DNA of 64,000 nt from Cryobacterium melibiosiphilum. GTDB lineage: Bacteria; Actinomycetota; Actinomycetes; Actinomycetales; Microbacteriaceae. This document shows positions 26,583 through 36,155 of the stretch, piece by piece; position 1 is the first letter of the stretch; every line of letters starts with the position of its first letter. The DNA lies in NCBI RefSeq assembly GCF_003602235.1, contig NZ_QZVS01000097.1, positions 248,001 through 312,000 of the forward strand. The letters are read 5' to 3'. The notes beneath the pieces are model-generated. The model worked only from the letters and a program-made list of their open reading frames with translations, did no database searches and was not told the DNA's origin. The position numbers and the translations under genes are program-made.

Positions 26583-26691
26583 GAAATCGGATCCTTCGAT
26601 AGCGGTAAACAGGGACTGGTAAACACTGCACTAATGCCGCAGCGGTGAGGCGCCAGATACCTTTTCACCTTACCGGCTGCACAATAGAGCC

Positions 26692-27093
26692 ATGAGCACT
26701 GCGTCGGTAGAAGGCATCCAACTGGTTCTGCGCGTCATCCTCGCGGGGGTGTTCATCTTCATGGGCGTGCTGCATTTTCGAGCGGATGCCCAGCGCACCA
26801 TGGCCAAGATCATCCCGCCGCGGTTGCGCTTCACCGGAATCGCGAACCCGCGCAACCTCGTGATCTTCACCGGGGTGTGTGAGATCGCCGGCGGCATCGG
26901 CCTGCTCCTGCCGGCCACAAGCGTCGCGGCAGCGATCGCCCTCGCCGTGTTCCTCGTGGCGGTGTTTCCCGCCAACGCCTTCGCCGCGGCACACCCCGAA
27001 CGCTTCGGGCGGCTCGCGATTCCGTTCGGCCCCCGGTTGACGGCGCAGATCGTGATGATCGCGCTCGTGCTGTTCTCGGTCTGGAAGTGGTGA
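26692..27093 (+). CDS. DoxX family membrane protein
   Basis: A 133-residue protein with four membrane helices. LRVILAGVFIFMGVLHF in the first and the GVCEIAGGIGLLLP motif in the middle are typical of DoxX/DoxD-like proteins. The molecular role is poorly defined. It ends four bases before the stop of the convergent small membrane gene. Confidence 0.88.
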   Translation: MSTASVEGIQLVLRVILAGVFIFMGVLHFRADAQRTMAKIIPPRLRFTGIANPRNLVIFTGVCEIAGGIGLLLPATSVAAAIALAVFLVAVFPANAFAAAHPERFGRLAIPFGPRLTAQIVMIALVLFSVWKW

Positions 27094-27097
27094 CCGT

Positions 27098-27475
27098 CTA
27101 GACGATCAGGTTGCCGAGGCTGAACATCACGTAGACGTCGAGCGAGAGCACCGCGACCAGGCACAGCCCGGTGATGTACATGAGCGCCTGCACGCCGACC
27201 GCGCGGCGGCGGCCCAGCCAGAACGCGAGCCCGTATACGGCCAGGGGAATCAGCACGCCGATGATCAGCACGGCCCAGCCCCCGCCGCTCAGGCTCGTGT
27301 CGAGGTCTCCGGCGGCGATGTTGAGGCCGACGAGGTTGCCCACGGCCTCCCAGAGGTCGTAGGCGTAGAACAAGCCGAAGGCGATGGCCACGGTGACGGT
27401 GAGCCAGGAGGGGGCGCGGCGCGGGGCATCCGTTGTGATGGGGGCAGTGGCGCCGGCCGTGTGTGCTTCACTCAT
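27098..27475 (-). CDS. Small membrane protein, third of a coupled trio
   Basis: A 125-residue protein with about three helices (about 20-42, 55-80 and 95-118). Not recognised as a named family. The start overlaps the upstream gene by ATGA, and the trio 27098-28217 is fully overlapped, so these proteins are probably made in fixed ratio and may form a complex. Confidence 0.78.
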   Translation of the reverse strand: MSEAHTAGATAPITTDAPRRAPSWLTVTVAIAFGLFYAYDLWEAVGNLVGLNIAAGDLDTSLSGGGWAVLIIGVLIPLAVYGLAFWLGRRRAVGVQALMYITGLCLVAVLSLDVYVMFSLGNLIV

Positions 27476-27960
27476 GCGCCTGCCCCGCTTCCGAAGATGA
27501 AGGGCACCGGGGCCAGAAGTACGACCCCGAGCAGCAGCCAGAGCAGGCGGATGCGCGGACGACTCGCCGTGAGCCAGTACGTCACCCCGAACCAGACGAT
27601 GGGAGCGGCGACGGCGAGCCAGGCGCCGAGCGAGAACATGAATTCCGAGACCGGGTCGGCGATCGGGTTCGTGATGCGATTCACGCCGATGAACCAGCCG
27701 ATCGTGTAGAGAAGGTAGACGCCGGCGAGGATGCCCATGATGACGAGCGTCGCGGATGCCCCGGCGCTGGCCACCTGCGCGGCCTGCGGCCCCGTGACGG
27801 CCCGCGAGTCGTCGCGAAAGCCGTCGGGAGTGGTGCTCGGTGTTGCGGGAGTCGACCAGCCATCGGCCAGCTCAGGGCGGCTTGGGGTGTCCCCCGGCGC
27901 GAGCGTCGGATCGTTCTCACCGGCCCAGCTCAGTGCATCGTCATCCGATTTGGCATTCAT
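27472..27960 (-). CDS. Membrane protein with acidic, Pro/Ser-rich N-terminus
   Basis: A 162-residue protein. The first 65 residues are polar and acidic (DDDALSWAGENDPTL), followed by about three helices (68-92, 105-128 and 135-157). Family not recognised. ATGA overlaps join it to both neighbours. The topology resembles proteins with a cytosolic disordered tail, but no motif points to a function. Confidence 0.78.
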   Translation of the reverse strand: MNAKSDDDALSWAGENDPTLAPGDTPSRPELADGWSTPATPSTTPDGFRDDSRAVTGPQAAQVASAGASATLVIMGILAGVYLLYTIGWFIGVNRITNPIADPVSEFMFSLGAWLAVAAPIVWFGVTYWLTASRPRIRLLWLLLGVVLLAPVPFIFGSGAGA

Positions 27961-28217
27961 ACCCCCAGATTATCCCGATTCGTCGGGGATTCCGGCAGCG
28001 ACGACCCCGGGGTCCTGCGCGGCCGCAGCCTCGCCGCCCAGGTCTGAAACACCGTCGCGGCAACCGCTACCGCGGCGATCCACCCGGGCCACTCGAGCCC
28101 GAAGCCCCGAGCGATGGCCAACAGGCCCCCGGCCACCAGGGCGGAGACCACGAACGTGAGCAGGAGTCCTCGGTCAATCCGCGGCGGAGCGCCGCGCAAC
28201 CAGTTTCTGCGCGTCAT
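27957..28217 (-). CDS. Small two-helix membrane protein, first of the trio
   Basis: An 86-residue protein if started at the ATG at 28217 (MTRRNWLRG); a longer frame to 28361 has an unlikely Cys/Trp-rich extension. Two helices (about 18-38 and 42-60) are followed by a basic, Pro/Ser tail. Its TGA overlaps the next ATG (ATGA). Function unknown. Confidence 0.7.
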   Translation of the reverse strand: MTRRNWLRGAPPRIDRGLLLTFVVSALVAGGLLAIARGFGLEWPGWIAAVAVAATVFQTWAARLRPRRTPGSSLPESPTNRDNLGV

Positions 28218-28468
28218 GCTGTTCCTCACTGTGGGGCGAGACGGTGCGGCAAGCGGATGCCGTGGGTCACCCAGAAATCTAGCGGCATTAGGGCCCCAGT
28301 CCCCACCCCAGGAGGGGCACTGAGCGAGAGCTGCGGCATGCGAGCGTCGAACCATGTACATGGCGATTCTCGCCCAGAACCAGTACCTGGTGCAGAAACT
28401 AACCCGACCTCGGCATCACTTCTTTCAGAAATAAATACTAATCTTGTTAGCTCTACTCATTTATACTC

Positions 28469-28496
28469 TTGAATCTCAGTTCTATCTGGCTATACT
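28469..28496 (+). promoter_or_regulatory. Sigma-70-like promoter of the HNH gene
   Basis: TTGAAT (28469-28474), a 16-base spacer, and TATACT (28491-28496) match -35 and -10 boxes. The ATG at 28503 begins where transcription should start, so the mRNA is probably leaderless. The surrounding 28377-28502 is AT-rich compared with the rest of the window. Confidence 0.6.
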
Positions 28497-28502
28497 GAGA
28501 AT

Positions 28503-30052
28503 ATGTCATTGACACTCCCGTCGGACACAGAATCCGACAATGAAGCGGTAGAGGCCCTCACTGAGATCCAGGAGCGCCTGACCGAAGTTCTTGCTGGGTT
28601 CAGCGTCTCACGAGCCTCTGACATGGGAGCAGTTGGGGTGATGGACCGGGTGGAGGACCTGGGCCGGTGGTGGATGCCGCCCGGGTGATGCTCGCCCATG
28701 ACGTGGAGCGGCGGGCGGCGATCGATGTCGGCCCGGGCAGCCTGGTCAAGAAGCTCGGCTGCCGCAACACGGTGGACGTGATCACCTCCGTCACCCGGGT
28801 GTCAGTGCGGGAGGTGAAGCGGCGCCTCGCGTTGGGTAACTTCACCCGGGTGCGGGCGGGCGTGGGGTCGCCGTTGCCCGCGCTGTATCCGACCGTCGGC
28901 GCGGCACTGTCGGCGGGCGCGATTGGGGTCGACGCGGCCGAAATCATCGTGAAAGGCCTCGACGAGGTGGCGCGGCGGGCCGACCCGGGCCAGTTGGAGG
29001 CGGCCGAGCAGCACCTGGTGGATGTGGCAACAGGCGCTCCCAATATTGATGCCAACGGCAGCCCGGGCCCGGGGTTCGCTTTTCCCGCTGACAGTGTCCG
29101 CGGGCTGCTTGCGGTCTATCAGGCCCACCTGGACCCGAACGGTATCGCCCCGCAGGACCGCGCCCGAGAGGCTAAGAGCAGCATCGGATTCGGCCAGTTG
29201 CGCGACGGCCTTTACCCGCTGATTGGCGGCATGACGCCGCTGGATCGCGGCATCATGGAAAAGCTCTGGGCCGCCCACTTCACCACCACCACCCCCACTT
29301 TCATCACCACCGACCCCACCGACCCCGCCGACACCGCCGATACCGCCGATACCGCCAGCGCGGCCGACGCTGAGGACGCTGAGGACGCTGAGGACGCTGA
29401 GGACGCTGAGGACGCTGAGGACGCTGACGAGGACCGAAAGATCATCTCCGTTGACACTCGCCCGGCGGGTGAGAAGCGGGCCGACGTGCTGCGGGCCCTG
29501 TTCATAGCCGGTGCCCGCGATCCCGGAGCGCCGAGCATCGGCGGGGCCGCGCCGACGGTGATGGTGCACGTGAACGCCGCCGACCTCGAAACCGGCACGG
29601 GGGTCGGCTGGATCGATGGCCTTGACGCCCCGATCAGCCTCACCACCGTCACCGACCTGATGAAAATCAGCAACGTCGAACCCGTCGTGTTCGACCTGAG
29701 CGGCAGGATCGTGCAGGTCGGCAGCGTGCAGAACCGCCGCAAACGCGTCTTCGATCATCTGCAACGGCGGGCGATCACCGCCCGCGACGGCGGCTGCGTC
29801 ATACCCGGCTGCACGGTGCCCGCCTACTTCTGCGAGATTAATCATGTGGTGCCCTACAGCGAGGGCGGAGACACCGTCATATCCAACGGATGTTCGATCT
29901 GCTGGTGGCATCACGCCGGCCTCGACAACATCGGCGGGTGGCGCGTCCGCATGGTCAACGGGCGACCCCAGGTCAAAGCACCGCACTGGCTCGACCCCAC
30001 CGACAGCTGGCGACCACCACAGAAACACCGCGCCCAAACACCCAGCACCTAG
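28503..30052 (+). pseudogene. HNH endonuclease, DUF222/13E12 family, single-base frameshift
   Basis: The N-terminal frame (28503-28688) ends prematurely after VEDLGRWWMPPG. The next frame begins VVDAARVMLAHDVERR and runs to 30052. Inserting one base between 28661 and 28667 restores GRVVDAARV, as expected for DUF222 proteins, giving about 516 residues. DUF222 occupies about 10-290 and the HNH nuclease is C-terminal (CVIPGCTVPAYFCEINHVVPY, then CWWHHAGLD). Between them is a low-complexity AED repeat. 13E12/DUF222 HNH genes are multicopy and mobile-like in actinobacteria. It may be a true pseudogene or a sequencing error; the downstream frame could start at the GTG at 28667 and make an N-truncated nuclease. 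Confidence 0.85.
29366..29427. repeat. 9-bp in-frame tandem repeat inside the HNH gene
   Basis: Six copies of GCTGAGGAC encode Ala-Glu-Asp units between DUF222 and HNH. It is preceded by repeats of ACCGCCGAT (about 29330-29355). Such arrays change length by slippage without breaking the frame. Confidence 0.85.
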
Positions 30053-30114
30053 GCTCGAACCGGGCACCACCCGTGCGCGACCGGGGCACGACGGGCCACT
30101 GATACGGGGGAATC

Positions 30115-30552
30115 ATGAAGAAGAGCTACAAGGCGGCTGCCATCCTGCTGATTGTGCAGGGCGGCCTGATGGAATTCGGCGTCTTCATCGCCGTGATCCC
30201 GCTGGTCATTCTCGGGGTGCAGCAGCACCAGATTTCCGACCATTTCTCGTTCATCGTGCCGTACCTGCAGCAGAACCTTTACCTCATGATGGTGATGAGC
30301 GGCGTGTTCGGTGCGGTTCGACTGATCGGCGCCATCGGTCTGCTGCGCAATCGCCTGTGGGGACTCGCCCTCTCAGTCATCAATTGCGTCGTCACGATGG
30401 CACTGATGATTTTTCTGCTGCCTGCCGGAATCCTCGACGGCCTCTTCTCCTGCACCGCCCTGATCCTCATGCTGACCGCCTACTTCGGCAACCGCACGAT
30501 CGTTGCCGAACCAGCCTCACAAGCCGAGCGCGCGAGTGACCTCGCTCGCTGA
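30115..30552 (+). CDS. Four-helix membrane protein of unknown family
   Basis: A 145-residue protein with hydrophobic segments at about 5-35, 50-75, 78-98 and 100-122, and a polar tail. GGGGGA precedes the ATG. No family recognised. It stands alone between the HNH gene and the convergent GyrI-like gene. Confidence 0.75.
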   Translation: MKKSYKAAAILLIVQGGLMEFGVFIAVIPLVILGVQQHQISDHFSFIVPYLQQNLYLMMVMSGVFGAVRLIGAIGLLRNRLWGLALSVINCVVTMALMIFLLPAGILDGLFSCTALILMLTAYFGNRTIVAEPASQAERASDLAR

Positions 30553-30589
30553 CAAGGGCATGGTTGCGACCGGAGTGGAGACCGACCGG

Positions 30590-31255
30590 TCATTCCAGGG
30601 CGATCCGAACGTCCTCGGTATCCCCCATCGACTCGTTCTCCCCCGTTCTTAGGACGGGCTGGCGCAGGATCGTGCGGAGCTTCTCGGGCGCGGTGCGACG
30701 GGCATCGCTGAGGTAGATCTCGTGGTGCTTGCCGGTCATGCGCAGCGACTGCGAGGGGATGAAGTCGTTGTGCATCGCCTCGAGCACCGGGCCTTCGTCA
30801 TCGTAGGCGCCGATGTGCAGGGTCTGAACGACCAGGCCCTCGTCGAGGGTGTCCACCCGAAGCGCATTCAGGGCCGGCGCCCCGCCCTTCTTCTCCACGG
30901 CCCTCCGCATGGCCTCAATGTGTTCGCCCGAGAACCAGTCCGGAACCATGATCATCGCGGTCCAGTCCCAGCGCGACTTGTCCCGCGCCGCAGTGAACGA
31001 GTCCATATCCTCAGACCACCAGAGGGCCTCGAGCGGCATCACGGTGTAGTCCCGGCCGAGCTCGTTCTTGCTGAGGAACTTGAGTGCGTATGCCATCGGG
31101 TAGATCGTCGTGAGCGCATCCGCCCAGGCCTGGGAGGTATTGGGGTCACCGTGCCCGTCGAGCATCAGGAACCGCGTCGCAGGCACCGAGACGACCTCGA
31201 ATCGTCCCTTCGGTGCCGTGTACGTTGCGATCTGCTTCTTGAAGTCGACTTTCAC
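30590..31255 (-). CDS. GyrI-like small-molecule-binding domain protein
   Basis: A 221-residue soluble protein. The order MKVDFKKQIATYTAPKG, PATRFLMLDGHGDPN, then LEALWWSED and LHIGAYDDEGP is typical of stand-alone GyrI-like proteins, which bind or hydrolyse small hydrophobic compounds. The last 18 residues (RTGENESMG onward) extend past the usual end. ATG at 31255. No operon partner. Confidence 0.85.
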   Translation of the reverse strand: MKVDFKKQIATYTAPKGRFEVVSVPATRFLMLDGHGDPNTSQAWADALTTIYPMAYALKFLSKNELGRDYTVMPLEALWWSEDMDSFTAARDKSRWDWTAMIMVPDWFSGEHIEAMRRAVEKKGGAPALNALRVDTLDEGLVVQTLHIGAYDDEGPVLEAMHNDFIPSQSLRMTGKHHEIYLSDARRTAPEKLRTILRQPVLRTGENESMGDTEDVRIALE

Positions 31256-31296
31256 GACAGCAGTTTAGGGGGACATCAGTTTATTGGCACAGCAGG

Positions 31297-32607
31297 TTAC
31301 TGGAACAGCGGCGCCACCGCCGTGACGAGCTGGTGCACACCGAGTGCGATGAACAGAAACGCGCAAATGCCGAGCGCGGTGTTGGTCCACCACCGGTTGC
31401 GCCACTCCCGCGGAATGTGCGACCGGTTGAGCAGCCCGAGCAGGGTGATGGCCAGGAACGGCATGAACAGCGAGCCCAGGATGCCATAGGCCAGGATCAG
31501 GCCGATCGGCTGGCCGAGCAGCAGCAGGATCATCGGCGGGAAGGTCAGCCACAACAGGTAGAACTTGAAGTACTTGCCGCCGACGCGGGTGTCGGGGTGC
31601 CCGGAGGGCTTGCCGCGCATGTTGCCCCAGAAATCGGCGAACATGAGGCTGACCCCGTTCCAGACGCCGATGATCGACGAGAAGGATGCCGCCCAAAAGC
31701 CCACCAGAAATCCGGTTCCGACGACCACGCCGTACTTCTCGTTCAGCACGGTGGACAGGTCGAGCAGGCCGCGGTCGCCCGCGCTCAGGGTGACGCCGGC
31801 GGCGCTGACGACCTCGGCACCGACGATGAGCATGGCGATCACGAAGATGCCGGTCATGACGTAGGCCATGCGGTTGTCGATGCGCATCACGCGCATCCAG
31901 CGGGGCGTTGACCAGCCCTTTTCCCGCAGCCAGTAGCCGTAGGCGGCGAGCGTGATGGTGCCGCCCACACCGCCGGCGAGGGCGAGGGTATAGAGCACAC
32001 CACCCTCGGGAATCAGGGGAATGAGCCCGGCGGCCATTGCTCCGAAGTCCGGCCGAGCGATAACGGCGAGCCCGACAACGGTGACGAACATGAGCGCGAC
32101 GAGCCCGGCCGTGATCTTCTCAAACACGTCGTAGCGGCCGAACCAGACCATGACCAGCCCGGCGAGGCCCATCAGCACGGCCCAGACCGGCAACGGCAGC
32201 GCCGGGAAGAGGGCGGCCAGCGGCAACGCCGCCGAGGACATGGCCGTGGCGCCATACACGAAGCCCCACAGCATGATGTACGGGCCGAAGTACCAGGTGG
32301 TCCACTTGCCGAGCGACCGCCAGCCCTCGAAGATGGTCTTGCCGGTCGCGAGCGTGTAGCGGCCGGCGCCCTCGACGAGCACGATCTTCAGGATCACCCC
32401 GAGAATCACCGCCCAGAGCAGCCCGTAGCCGAACCGTGAGCCGGCCACGAGGGTGGCGACCATGTCGGCGGCACCGACGCCGGTCGCCGCGACGACGAGG
32501 CCCGGACCGATGATCCTGTACTTGGGGGCGGGGCCGTCATCGGCCAGGGCTCCAGTTCCGGTGCCGACTGTGGGCGGAACGAGTCCGTCGGAGAGGTCTT
32601 TCGTCAT
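31297..32607 (-). CDS. Nramp-related transporter lacking canonical metal motifs
   Basis: A 436-residue, about 11-helix transporter of the Nramp fold. The first helix reads GPGLVVAATGVGAADMVA, where canonical members have DPGN. Helix 6 reads GGVGGTITLAAYGYW, where they have MPH. The usual Mn/Fe ligands are therefore missing. Nramp-related clades with altered motifs transport other substrates (Mg or none known). It is a single gene. The 142-bp leader (32608-32749) shows no riboswitch I can recognise. Confidence 0.85.
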   Translation of the reverse strand: MTKDLSDGLVPPTVGTGTGALADDGPAPKYRIIGPGLVVAATGVGAADMVATLVAGSRFGYGLLWAVILGVILKIVLVEGAGRYTLATGKTIFEGWRSLGKWTTWYFGPYIMLWGFVYGATAMSSAALPLAALFPALPLPVWAVLMGLAGLVMVWFGRYDVFEKITAGLVALMFVTVVGLAVIARPDFGAMAAGLIPLIPEGGVLYTLALAGGVGGTITLAAYGYWLREKGWSTPRWMRVMRIDNRMAYVMTGIFVIAMLIVGAEVVSAAGVTLSAGDRGLLDLSTVLNEKYGVVVGTGFLVGFWAASFSSIIGVWNGVSLMFADFWGNMRGKPSGHPDTRVGGKYFKFYLLWLTFPPMILLLLGQPIGLILAYGILGSLFMPFLAITLLGLLNRSHIPREWRNRWWTNTALGICAFLFIALGVHQLVTAVAPLFQ

Positions 32608-32749
32608 GTGTCACCTGCTGCACCATTGCGAGCGAATGGCCCCACACGTGAACGACCACCGTGGCAAGCTGTGCATTGGAGCACAGGACCTCATGAATCA
32701 GGACGTATAGCCCCAAACACGGGTCAAGCCTACGTCACGCCCCAGCCCC

Positions 32750-34177
32750 TTAGGTCGTGACGGTGGACGCCGGCGGAATGTTGTGGTTGAGCCGCAGCAC
32801 GTTTTCGGGGTCGTACTCCCGCTTGAGGGCGCTCAACCGTTCAAACTTGCGCTGACCGTACACGGCTATCGCCTGCTCGCGGGCATCCTGCACGCCGGCA
32901 TCCGTGCCGCGTTCCTCCCCCATGAAGTTGACGTAGAGCCCGCCCGAGCCCAGCGGGGCCATCTCCGCGGCGAAATTGCGCACAAAGCGGATGCGCTCGG
33001 CGTCGTCGCCGGCATCCGCCCAGAACCCGTAGATGTTCAGCCAGAACTGAGCCGTGCGGCTCGGAAACGGCGTCGCCGATTCCGGAACCCGGCCAAAGGC
33101 TCCGCCCAGGTGGTGCACGTCGAACCCGGTGCCGCGCCAGGTCTGTTCGGCGCCGCGCCGCACGAGCACGTCGATCACGTCTTCGTCCAGGTGGTCCAAG
33201 GAAGTGTTCTTCCAGTACCCGCGCACCCCCTTCGGAAACAGTTCATCGGCGGCCGACTGCCAGGTCGTCCACTTCACCGGTTCCACGATCTCGGCGTCGG
33301 GCGGCGCGGCCCGCCGCAGCTCGTCGAGGGCGCGGGCGCCCTCCTCCAGGAACGGCGTCGCCCAGGCGAAACCGAAAAGCATCCGCGGGTCATCACCGAG
33401 CCCCCAGTCGTGCGGCGGCACCAGGAACGACATGATCGAGGTCAGGGCATCCGGCAGGTCGTGCGTCCAGCTCGCGTACGCCCGCAGCGCGTCGCCCCAG
33501 TGTTCCTGGCCGTAGACAAAATTCCCTGAGAACACCTCCGGGGGCAAGGGATGCGCCTGGAACGTGAACGACGTCACCACGCCGAAGTTGCCGCCGCCGC
33601 CGCGCAGCCCCCAGAACAGTTCGGCATTCTCGGTGGCGCTGGCGTGCACCACCCGGCCGTGCACCGTCACCATCTCGACCTCGAGCAGGTTGTCCACGGT
33701 GAGCCCGTGGGCGCGGGTCATCCATCCGATACCGCCACCGAGGGTCAGCCCGGCAATGCCCGTGGAACTGACGACACCGCTCGGCACGAAGAGTCCGAAG
33801 GGCTCCGTGGCGGCGTCGATGATTCCGATCGTCGCGCCGGCCTGCACGCGCACGGTTCGAGTGCCCGGCAACACCTGCACACGGTTCAGGGCGCCGAGGT
33901 CGAGCACGAGCCCGTCGTTCACGGTGCCGTTGCCCGCCACGTTGTGCCCCCCACCCCGCACGGCCACGGGCAGCTGCCGTTCACGCGCGAAGCGCAGGGC
34001 CGCCGCGATGTCATCGGCATGCGCCGCCTGCACCACCAGGGCCGGGCGGCGGTCGATCATTCCGTTCCAGACCCGTCTCGCCTCGTCGTAACCGGCCTCA
34101 CCCGGCACGATCACGCGTCCGGCGACCGCCTGCCGCAGGTCCGCGACTGCCCGGGTGAAACCATCCGCTGAGTTCAT
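32750..34177 (-). CDS. FAD-binding oxidase of the berberine-bridge (BBE) type
   Basis: A 475-residue oxidoreductase. The ATG at 34177 is chosen because GGAGG lies eight bases upstream; a longer frame exists. The FAD domain has VRGGGHNVAGNG with the His that forms the 8-alpha-histidyl link, GGGIGWMTRAHGLTVDN and GGGGNFGVVTSF. The C-terminal BBE segment (YDPENVLRLNHNIPP) is intact. The Cys that gives a second flavin bond in bicovalent members is Val here (GLTVDN). Substrate, probably a sugar or alcohol, unknown. Confidence 0.9.
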   Translation of the reverse strand: MNSADGFTRAVADLRQAVAGRVIVPGEAGYDEARRVWNGMIDRRPALVVQAAHADDIAAALRFARERQLPVAVRGGGHNVAGNGTVNDGLVLDLGALNRVQVLPGTRTVRVQAGATIGIIDAATEPFGLFVPSGVVSSTGIAGLTLGGGIGWMTRAHGLTVDNLLEVEMVTVHGRVVHASATENAELFWGLRGGGGNFGVVTSFTFQAHPLPPEVFSGNFVYGQEHWGDALRAYASWTHDLPDALTSIMSFLVPPHDWGLGDDPRMLFGFAWATPFLEEGARALDELRRAAPPDAEIVEPVKWTTWQSAADELFPKGVRGYWKNTSLDHLDEDVIDVLVRRGAEQTWRGTGFDVHHLGGAFGRVPESATPFPSRTAQFWLNIYGFWADAGDDAERIRFVRNFAAEMAPLGSGGLYVNFMGEERGTDAGVQDAREQAIAVYGQRKFERLSALKREYDPENVLRLNHNIPPASTVTT

Positions 34178-34268
34178 GACCTGTACCTCCGCCTCGGGTT
34201 TTCTCCCAACCACGTTACGACCGTCTGGGCGTGGCGTATACGGCCGGGACGAAACCAAACCGGGCAAA

Positions 34269-35003
34269 CTAGCGCCGGCGACGGATGCCGCGGGCCACCG
34301 AGAAGGTCCAGCCCAGTATCCCCACCAGGCAGAGGCGTTCGGCGAGGCCGAGGAGCGCGGGCACCACGGTCAGGGTGAGCCCCAGGAAGACCAGTCCGGC
34401 GGCGGCGACCACGGTGAAGGCGAGGGCGCTGCGCCGGGCCGCGGGGAGGCATCCGCTGCGAAAGATCCAGACGGTGAGCAGCACGATGGCCAGCAGGGCC
34501 GCGCTGAACCCGATAATGGCCGAAAGCAGGTGCACGGTGCCGACGACGGATGTGGCGACCACACTCTGTCCTGCCGGTGCGATCTCGGTCGGAAAGAACG
34601 TGAGAACCGCCGAGCAGACCCCGCCGAGGGTGAGGAGCGCGAGGCCCGGAACCAGCAGGCGGGGCACGGGCAGGCTGGGCACGGGCAGGCTGGGCACGGG
34701 CAGGCGACCCGACGAGCGTGCGGCGCCGGCCACGCTCACCAGCGCGCCGACCAGCGCGAAGGACGTGACCGCGCGGCCGAGAAAGTTGAGGTTCATGATC
34801 CAGCCGAAGGGGCCGGCGGCGAGGTTGCTCTCGGCCTCGCTGATCGGGCTGTAGTGCGGCGGCAGAAACTGCAGCACGACGTCGACGGCCACGTAGACCG
34901 CGACGCCGATCATCACGATTAACGCAAGAACCCGCCCGCTCCCCGCTGCCGGCCCACGGTGGTCGTGGGCTCCGGCGGCGGAGTGCGGGCGGGACTCAGT
35001 CAA
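34269..35003 (-). CDS. DUF998 membrane protein
   Basis: A 244-residue protein with six hydrophobic segments. YSPISEAESNLAAGPFGWIMNLNF after the first helix is the DUF998 signature. Between helices 2 and 3 a 15-bp repeat encodes LPVPS-LPVPS-LPVPR (about 34665-34710). Function unknown. It lies 65 bp upstream of the FAD-oxidase frame on the same strand. Confidence 0.85.
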   Translation of the reverse strand: MTESRPHSAAGAHDHRGPAAGSGRVLALIVMIGVAVYVAVDVVLQFLPPHYSPISEAESNLAAGPFGWIMNLNFLGRAVTSFALVGALVSVAGAARSSGRLPVPSLPVPSLPVPRLLVPGLALLTLGGVCSAVLTFFPTEIAPAGQSVVATSVVGTVHLLSAIIGFSAALLAIVLLTVWIFRSGCLPAARRSALAFTVVAAAGLVFLGLTLTVVPALLGLAERLCLVGILGWTFSVARGIRRRR

Positions 35004-35030
35004 GCTGGCCTAACTGGAGAAAGAACGAGC

Positions 35031-35038
35031 AAAAAAAA
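35031..35038 (-). terminator. T8 run after ilvC
   Basis: On the minus strand, TTTTTTTT begins seven bases after the ilvC stop. The preceding CTCGCGCTAGCCTCG could form only a weak hairpin overlapping the stop. Likely end of the ilv transcript. Confidence 0.45.
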
Positions 35039-35044
35039 TCGAGG

Positions 35045-36085
<1,041 letters not shown>

Positions 36086-36087
36086 TT

Positions 36088-36129
36088 ATTGTGTTCGGTG
36101 TCAAAAGTATTGTGTTCGTTGTCACAAGT
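36088..36129 (-). promoter_or_regulatory. 21-bp tandem repeat upstream of ilvC
   Basis: ATTGTGTTCGGTGTCAAAAGT (36088-36108) and a second copy (36109-36129) differ at two positions. On the minus strand each contains TGACA preceded by TT (TTTTGACA, TTGTGACA), resembling a -35 box. AAGGAG follows 5' of the ilvC start. It may be a duplicated promoter or operator that lets ilvC be expressed apart from ilvBN. Confidence 0.5.
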
Positions 36130-36155
36130 TCAAGACTCGAAAGTCTCGGAAGAAA

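Noticed and set aside
29366..29427. A CRISPR-like array from the regular 9-bp repeats
   Set aside because: Units are contiguous without spacers and lie in frame inside the HNH gene.
32608..32749. A metal riboswitch before the Nramp-like gene
   Set aside because: I looked for conserved Mg or Mn riboswitch elements and saw none, only short unpaired GC segments.
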